Below are positions 57,685-64,000 of a stretch of DNA of 64,000 nt, piece after piece. The notes under the pieces were generated by a model that did not search any database, was not told where the DNA came from, and saw nothing but the letters and a program-made list of their open reading frames with translations. Origin of the DNA: Triglochin maritima (Eukaryota > Streptophyta > Magnoliopsida > Alismatales > Juncaginaceae); assembly GCA_963682175.1 (NCBI GenBank), contig OY821782.1, positions 25,689,741 to 25,753,740 of the forward strand. Direction: 5' to 3'. Numbering within the stretch: position 1 is the stretch's first letter; every line of letters starts with the position of its first letter. The position numbers and the translations under genes were made by a program.

Positions 57685-59191
57685 AAACGAGTAATAAAAG
57701 ACTCCATGAGTGAGCATTGATTATTGTGGGCCCCAACCCTTGTGTACTTTGACCCCATTTCTTCACGTATTTGTCTCCCTTCTTCAGTATCTCACAGGTT
57801 TTGAGGGAATTCGGGTTTGTATCCATCAACATGACCATGAACTTCCCTTTGTACTTCACGTTGGTGAGATATATTCTTTTTCATGCATAAATACATATAG
57901 TATCTTGTTCACATTCATTAAGGACAATGCATGAAGTAGGTGTGGGGGGGGGGGGGTGTTTTACTTGTGTACATAGTTGAGTCTTTTCCTTTGATTTTGT
58001 TTTCTTTTGTGTGCATTGATAGGGTCATGTTAGTGTGCTGCATTTAATATCGATATATCTGTTTGCCATGATCCTTGGGTTACTTGTCTTCTTTTGCTTG
58101 CCTAGTGCTTTAAAATTTTCACATTTCTTTCAAAAATCGTCTTGTGTTTGCGAAACAAAATGTTTTGTGGGTTTTGTGTGTGTTTAGCATGTGCAAAACC
58201 GTTGAAAGGCAATGTAAAAAGAAAGCTCCCAAAATTGTCTTGAACTTGATGCATTAGGATATCTAGTTTACTGGCTTTGGGTCTTATCGAGTCATTTGGA
58301 TGCACCCCGGTTTTCCCTCGGGGGACGTGTAATCATAGGGTTTCAATACTCAAACATTTAAAGAAGTCTACCTTGAACCTAGTGAGTGAATAATTCGTGT
58401 GTTTGTATAAGGAAGTTTGTCGTAGTCGAGGGCCCTTAAACTCTTTTTGTGAAACTGTAAGTGTAGGGGTTTTGGTTCCCATGTAGATAAGTGAATAAGT
58501 GGTGTTCTCTCTTCTCGAACGACTCCTATCACTCCGGAAAGTAGGTCTGATGGGACTTTGTGCATGGTGCTCTCGAATCATCTGACTTAGGATGCACCGA
58601 CCGAACTCCCGTTACACGGGTGGTAGGGATCGCCCTGTGTGGAGATTTGGGGGAAGGTGTACGTGATAGTGTAAGTCCTCATAGGCAATGATGCACGAAA
58701 CCAGACCCTGGGAGAATCAAACAGCAACCAATATAATGCTCCAAAGAAAAAGAAAAAAAAAGAAAAAAAATCAAATAAGAACCTTAATGGACTTTACACA
58801 ATGTATCACTTTCAGAAGTTAAGGTTGCCCATGTCTTTCACATAAGTCCTTAATTAACCTTCACGAATGATTCATTAGGCTAGGTGTGTGGACTGATTAT
58901 ATATATAGAGTTGGCCCGTAGGATTACCGCGTCCAATGATCGACGAAAATGAGACAACGAGTCATGTAGCTAGATTGAATAATGCATCTTTGTTCGGATT
59001 TTGTGGGTGTATCCGCTGAAAACCCTCAGGAGACAACACTCCTCCTTGGCAAAAAGGAGGTTTAACGACTTGTTGCACGTGCTAAGTCCAACCGTGATTC
59101 CTACGAAAGTGAGTTAGGATTTCTTGTTTTTCGTATGCATTCTCTTTCTTTGTTTTGCTCGGGACTAGCAAAAGTTAGGTGTGGGGGTATT
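57685..59191 (+). other. Element E 3' noncoding region
   Basis: It starts with AATAAAAGACTCCATGAGTG, holds a long G run (57943-57956), about 1.2 kb of sequence homologous to B and D, the hairpin block with one stem mutated (59068-59123) and the PPT GGTGTGGGGGTAT (59178-59190). Confidence 0.8.
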
Positions 59192-59394
59192 TGATTGACA
59201 TCATTTCATGCTTATATTTGTATCTTATATCCATTATCTTTCACCTAAACAATGCTACGTGACGAGTTTTATGTTTGAATTTCAGAAATAAATAGGTTTG
59301 AATAGAAGAGGCATAAAAGGACCTAAAAGCATGAAAAAAGACTGAGTTGAGAGACTCAAGGACTAAGATGCAAGATAGAAGTACCTGAAGGTAA
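59192..59394 (+). repeat. Element E 3' LTR fragment
   Basis: It matches 52760-52960 with several substitutions and is cut by the CACTA terminus after GAAGGTAA. Confidence 0.9.
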
Positions 59395-59515
59395 CACTAC
59401 AAGAAACTAAACCTACAGCCACGGGAGTCATATCCGTGGCTGTAGGATCCGTCGCTATTTCCTACAACAGCGACGGATGTGAACTAATCAGCCACGGATA
59501 AATCCCGTGGCTGAG
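59395..59515. repeat. terminus and subterminal hairpins of the CACTA element
   Basis: Three inverted repeats in a row: CTACAGCCACGG with its perfect complement (about 59422-59454), CCGTCGCT/AGCGACGG (about 59458-59485), and TCAGCCACGG/CCGTGGCTGA (about 59489-59515). The first and third share the core CAGCCACGG. Confidence 0.85.
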
Positions 59516-60911
59516 TCATTACCACAAATTCTCAAAAAGAAAACCCGACTCCCTCACCCCCAAATCAATCTTCCGCAAACCCTCAGCAACAAAAAAAACC
59601 CTCACCCTCCTCCGACCCAACCCTCCTCCGACCCACCCCTCCTCCGTCGTCAACCCTCCTCCGACCCACCCCTCCTCCGACCTCAACCCTCCTCTAACCC
59701 AACCTCTTCCCTCACCCGAACCCAGAATCCCCCCTCCGAAACTCTGAATCCCGCTATCGTCCGCTTGGGGTACAAGGCCAAGTAGGTATTGGTTTCTTTT
59801 CGATCTCTCAATGTTTGGCCTTTTTTGGTTTTGGCCTTCGTTTTTTGTGGATCGAGTTTGAGTTGCCGTTTGAGTCGGTGTTTTTTTCGGCGTTATTTTA
59901 TATCGTGGTTCGGATCTATTTTGGTTTCTCTGAAAATGTGATTAGATTTGTGTTTGATTAAATTTGCAGAATTAATATGATATGGTTACTCTTTAGTTTC
60001 ACGTCTTCCCTAGGATTTCATGGATTCGGAACTTTTTCCAATACTTTGATACATACGTTCAGGTCTACCAAGAACATGGCATGACAAATAGAGTGTAGTC
60101 TGCCTATGTTCAATAATCAGGAGGTGTTTATGGTACTTTTGGGTTTCATTTGTGAAACTCATACTGTGATAATATATTTGGGTTAATGTTATCTTTTTCT
60201 AAGTTAGTTTTTTCTAGTACATGGTTACTTGGAGCTTTGTCACAATGTGAAGCTTTAATTGAATTTCGAGAAACTTCAGTTCTCTACTTTGAAGTTGTAA
60301 ATATTACCTGTAAAAATCATTGCTAATGCTTAGAAGTTGATGCATTCTTGAATGAATATGTTATATGACTTGTTCAATCTTAGTTACCAAAGTGCATCTC
60401 TTTTGCATTTTAAACAAACAGTTATAATTAAGAGGACAAGCATGATTACTACTAGATATGTTATATGACTTGTTCAAGCATTCTTGAATGAATATGTTAT
60501 ATGACTTGTTCAATCTTAGAAAGATCGAGAATGGCGCTAGGAATTTAATTATTGTCGTTGGACATAAATAAATAAATAAACAGTTATAATTAAGAGGACA
60601 AGCATGATTACTACTATCAAAACAGAATGGGAAGATTACATGTGGAAGATTACATGTTAAAATGTGGATCTATTGGCGGGTGCAACATAATCCATTCGTT
60701 AGCCATTTGGTAGTCTTTCCTCGTCAATAAATCTTCACCTGGTCATGAAGTTTTTATTGTATTAGAGACTTGACTTGCAACTAATGAACGTGAAGCTTAA
60801 TTTAAACAAAATGCTCATTTCATTCACCTTCTGATTTATTGTTCAACATGGATTTCTTGTAATTTTATCCAACATAGTTTTTGTGATTTATTTGAACTTG
60901 ATAGAGACAGC
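59516..60911 (+). other. 5' noncoding part of the CACTA transposase unit
   Basis: It contains a C-rich tandem run of CCCTCCTCCGACCCA (59605-59700), which makes a proline-rich open frame without family similarity, then AT-rich sequence with a ~120-140-bp internal duplication (60341-60459 and 60479-60617). Probably untranslated leader with intron. Confidence 0.6.
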
Positions 60912-63876
60912 ATGGAGTCTAACAGAAGTTGGATGTATGGTGGAAGAAGTAGTTCTACATTTTCGATCGACTTAATGGTTTTCTGGATTTTGCGTTTGCA
61001 TCTAGTCAGAGTTCACATATAGTTTGTCCTTGTTCTAAATGTAACAATTCCAAATGGAAGAAACGGAAAGATGTATATGAAGATGTTATTTGTCAAGGTT
61101 TCACTCGTAATTACACATGTTGGATTTTTCATGGCGAGGACTTTCCATCGACCACGTCACGAATTGAGGGAGAGAATGTTGAGGAATTTGATGACATGCA
61201 TGGCATGGTCCAGGATTTGTTACGCAATCAAATGGATGCAAACGAGTTGCGTGATGAAAACATGGAAGATTCAATTCATGTAGGTGACCAAACGACGAAG
61301 CTTTACCAATATTTCGAAGATGCAGAAGAAGAATTATATCCTGGTTGTAAATTGGGACTCACAAAGTTGTCTTTCATCACAAGGCTATTCCACTTGAAGT
61401 GCGTAAGCAAGTGGACCAATAGTTCATTTAATAAATTGTTGGAGTTCTTTGCGGATGTACTTCCAGATGGTGCACATGTGCCTAAAAATCATTATGAAAC
61501 AAAGAAGATGATGAACAACTTAGGATTTGGTTACAATAAGATACACGCTTGTCCTAATAGTTGTATCTTGTACTGGAAAGAATTGAGTGAAGCCATTTCT
61601 TGTCCCGTATGTGGAGTTTCACGATGGAAGGTTGTAGAAATAGACGAAGATGATGAAAACATAATTGCCACTACATCGAAGAAGAAAAATAAGCAGAAGA
61701 AGATTCCAGCAAAGGTCTTACGTCATTTCCCAATTAAGGATAGACTTCAAAGGTTGTTTTCAACCAAAAATGTGGCATTGTCGATGAGATGGCACGACGA
61801 GAATCGGAAAAGAGATGGAGTTTTGAGACACCCAGCTGATTCAGAAGTTTGGCATGCATTTGATAGAATCCATCCATTTTTTGCATGTGAACCAAGAAAT
61901 GTCAGACTTGGATTAGCATCAGATGGTTTTCAACCGTTTCGAGGGTCTGCACATAGTACTTGGCCAGTGATACTTGTAGTTTATAACTTGCCACCATGGA
62001 TGTGTATGAAACATCCATATTTCATCATGTCTCTCCTAATACCAGGCCCACAAGCCCCAGGAAATGACATTGATGTTTACTTGCAACCTTTAATTGAAGA
62101 ACTCAAGGAATTATGGGTTTCAGGAGTAAACACTTATGATGCATCTCGAAAAGAAACATTTTCAATGCGATGCGCACTTTTATGGACAATAAATGATTTT
62201 CCAGCGTATGCAAACCTAAGTGGTTGGAGCGCAAAAGGTCGTTACGCTTGTCCTTGTTGCCAAGGAGAAACTTGCTCTCGATGGTTAACAAATAGCAGAA
62301 AATTTTGTTACATGGGGCATCATTGCTGGTTAGATGGAAACCATCTTTGGAGAAAGGATAAAAGACACTTTGATGGATCTACTGAACAAAGAAGTGCTCA
62401 TGTTGCTTTGACTGGTGATGTAATTTTTGATCAGGTGAAAGAATTTGAAGTGGTATTTGGGAAAGGACAACCACATGCTGATTTAGGTAAAGATCACAGT
62501 TGGAAGAAACGAAGCATATTCTTTGAGTTGCCTTATTGGAAAGACATTCTGGTTTGGCACAATCTTGATGCAATGCATATTGAAAAAAATGTGTGTGATA
62601 GTTTGTTAAGCACTGTGGTGGGTGTTTTGCCTAACAGTAAAGACAATCTAAAGTCTAGGAAGGACTTGCAGTTGATGAACATCAGAAAGGATCTACATCC
62701 ACACAATGGACCAAATGAAGGGAAATTCAAACATGCCGCCTTTTGGATGAAAAAGAATGAGCAGAAAAACTTTTGTCGGGTATTGAAGTTTTTGAAAGTG
62801 CCAAATGGATTTTCATCCAATATATCACGTTGTGTTAAAGTGAAAGAACGGAAGTAGCATCAACTGAAGAGTCATGATAGTCATATTTTGATGCAAGAAC
62901 TGCTCCCTTTGGCCCTTCGACGATCACATGGAGTAAAGCATGTCCGAAAAACTGTGATTGACCTGTGTCAATTCTTTAGAGGTCTGTGTTCGAAAGAATT
63001 TAGGGTTGTAGACTTCCTTCAACTAGAAAAGAAGATATCTCATACCTTATGCGAGTTGGAAATGATATTCCCACCAAGCTTCTTTGATATAATGTTGCAC
63101 TTACCTATTCACCTAGCTAAGGAAGCTAGTTTATGTGGTCCTGTGTATTACCGTTGGATGTATCCATTCGAAAGGTAAGAGTACATTATGTTCGTACTTG
63201 TAGTAAGTAATAATATTATTTAGGATATGTTTATAAATATGTAGTCAAATTTCAGGTACATGGCAAGGTTGAAATCATATGTTCGTAATACAAGTTGTCC
63301 AGAAGGGTCAATGGCTGAAGGTTACATTGCCGATGAGTGTGCGACATTTTGCTCACGTTATTTGCGTAAATATGATACTCTAATCAATCAACCATTAAGA
63401 AATGAAGGAGACCAAGGTTGGGAAATAGGATGTTCTGACATGTGTCGAATTGAAACAACTGATTTAGAGAAAGCACATCGTTGGATTTTATTCCACAACG
63501 AAGAAGTTCAACCATATATAGAGTATGATTACTTTTTTTCCTTTGGTCACTTTTGTTTGTCTATTTGAAACAAAATAATTCATTTCTGGACTACAGGCGT
63601 TGGAATGTATTGAATGCCATGCAGGGTCGAAGGCGTATTCGAAGAGATGTTACCAATCAACGAAATAGGGAATTTAGTAGCTGGTTTTCTGACACAGTTA
63701 GAGAGGAAAGTGAATCAGGCATGATTTTGTCTAACGTCTTAAAGGCACTGGCGAGTGGTCCAAATACAATTGGCAAGCGTTATTCTGCTTATTTAAGCAA
63801 TGGGTATCGGTTCAACACCGCAGATCGTGAATCAACCCGAAAGACACAAAATAGTGGTGTAGGCGTCAACCATTAA
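60912..63876 (+). pseudogene. TNP2-type CACTA transposase, nearly intact
   Basis: Start ATG 60912 (MESNRSWMYGG), which begins the transposase-associated domain; a frameshift near 60960 separates it from the main frame, open from 60962 to 62857. Landmarks: CPCSKCNN and GFTRNYTCWIFHGED; the zinc-finger-like CPNSCILYWKEL...CPVCG region; the tnp2 core with MRWHDENRKRDG, LGLASDGFQPFRG, YNLPPWMCMKHPYF, YACPCCQGETCS and LDAMHIEKNVCDSLL. A TAG at 62855-62857 interrupts the frame, which continues into the DUF4218-type part (LKSHDSHILMQELLP, FPPSFFDIMLHL, YRWMYPFER). Two introns with GT-AG ends: 63175-63255 and 63523-63596; the joined frame is correct (PYIE into RWNVLNAMQ). It ends with GYRFNTADRESTRKTQNSGV, then a 53-bp filler duplication. 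The protein would cut and rejoin CACTA ends. One frameshift, one stop and the filler make it inactive as read. Confidence 0.88.
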
Positions 63877-63918
63877 GAAATGAAGGAGACCAAGGTTGTG
63901 AAATAGGATGTTCTGACA
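63866..63918 (+). repeat. 53-bp duplicated filler in the transposase gene
   Basis: It repeats 63388-63440 of the same gene with one mismatch (TTGGGA against TTGTGA) in direct orientation, starting TCAACCATTAAG. Confidence 0.92.
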
Positions 63919-64000
63919 CGTGCCTGAGGATGACAATAACGTTGACGCATCACTTCCTTCCTCAGGTTAGTAAATTGATTTACATAGTTAGTGTGTTTGA

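Larger units (their letters stand above)
52760..59394 (+). mobile_element. Element E: Athila-like gag-protease element, decayed, cut by a CACTA element
   Basis: On the plus strand: 5' LTR 52760-54122, PBS, leader, gag-protease pseudogene, noncoding 3' region, PPT and the first 203 bp of the 3' LTR (59192-59394), which then breaks off at the CACTA terminus. It sits in the 5' LTR of C (left flank ATTTG). The right target duplication would lie beyond the CACTA element. Confidence 0.9.
59395..64000 (+). mobile_element. CACTA (En/Spm) transposon with TNP2 transposase, 3' part beyond the window
   Basis: The left terminus CACTACAAGAAA is the usual plant CACTA end, and the preceding TAA is the likely 3-bp target duplication (the other copy is out of the window). 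Subterminal inverted repeats follow, then a 1.4-kb noncoding stretch and a TNP2-type transposase gene. It is the last insertion in this nest, in the 3' LTR of E. Confidence 0.92.

Noticed and set aside
59507..59785. Proline-rich 92-codon open frame
   Set aside because: It is made by a tandem CCCTCCTCCGACCCA repeat upstream of the transposase and has no family similarity.
61071..61283. 70-codon open frame starting MYMKMLFVK
   Set aside because: It is a shifted-frame shadow of the transposase N-terminal domain, whose true frame is open from 60962.

Overview
The window is repeat-rich nuclear DNA of a flowering plant. The evidence is the mix of plant-type Ty3/gypsy LTR retrotransposons (one Del/Tekay-like chromovirus and several Athila-like elements primed by tRNA-Asp) with CACTA (En/Spm) DNA transposons, plus AT-rich spacer. 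I see no host gene, rRNA, tRNA or CRISPR array. It reads like a pericentromeric or otherwise heterochromatic nest of transposons; the species cannot be named from what is visible.

Layout. 1-13488: a minus-strand Del/Tekay-like element (3' LTR cut by the window edge, 5' LTR 11551-13488), split between gag and protease by a young Athila-like gag-only element, A (4033-10422, TSD CTGTC). 13489-19374: AT-rich spacer with a SINE-like piece and a degenerate hAT-like shell (about 14136-17714) that holds a 2.7-kb non-autonomous CACTA element (14355-17066, TSD GTT). 19375-28014: element B (minus strand, TSD ATGCC), an Athila-like element with a gag-protease ORF and no polymerase. 28015-29584: unassigned. 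29585-33473: the decayed pol (end of protease, RT, RNase H, integrase) of a true Athila element on the minus strand, holding a solo LTR (29960-31336, TSD ACATG). From 33474 to the window end this Athila copy is itself interrupted by element C, another minus-strand gag-protease element. C is in turn broken by an unclassified LTR-like insert (37495-about 40572, with a solo LTR 38540-40110, TSD ACTTG, inside it), by element D (40859-47179, plus strand, TSD TTGAC), by an LTR next to a duplicated leader (F, 49625-51177), and by element E (from 52760, plus strand). E's 3' LTR is cut by an autonomous-type CACTA element (59395 to beyond 64000) that carries a nearly complete TNP2 transposase gene.

How the parts relate. 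A, B, C, D and E are one lineage of non-autonomous elements with TG...CA LTRs of about 1.1-1.4 kb, a PBS matching the 3' end of tRNA-Asp, and a 3' tract GGTGTGGGGGTATT. Their gag or gag-protease ORF ends in its own conserved C-terminal segment (WRV motif) where an autonomous Athila would continue into RT; E has lost this segment. They would need RT and integrase in trans, and the Athila pol at 29.6-33.5 kb is a relative of the likely donor lineage. The most interesting signals are structural. Each subfamily carries its own palindrome both in U3 and 110-200 nt downstream of the PBS, and a two-hairpin block is strongly conserved shortly upstream of the 3' PPT even between subfamilies whose LTRs I cannot align.
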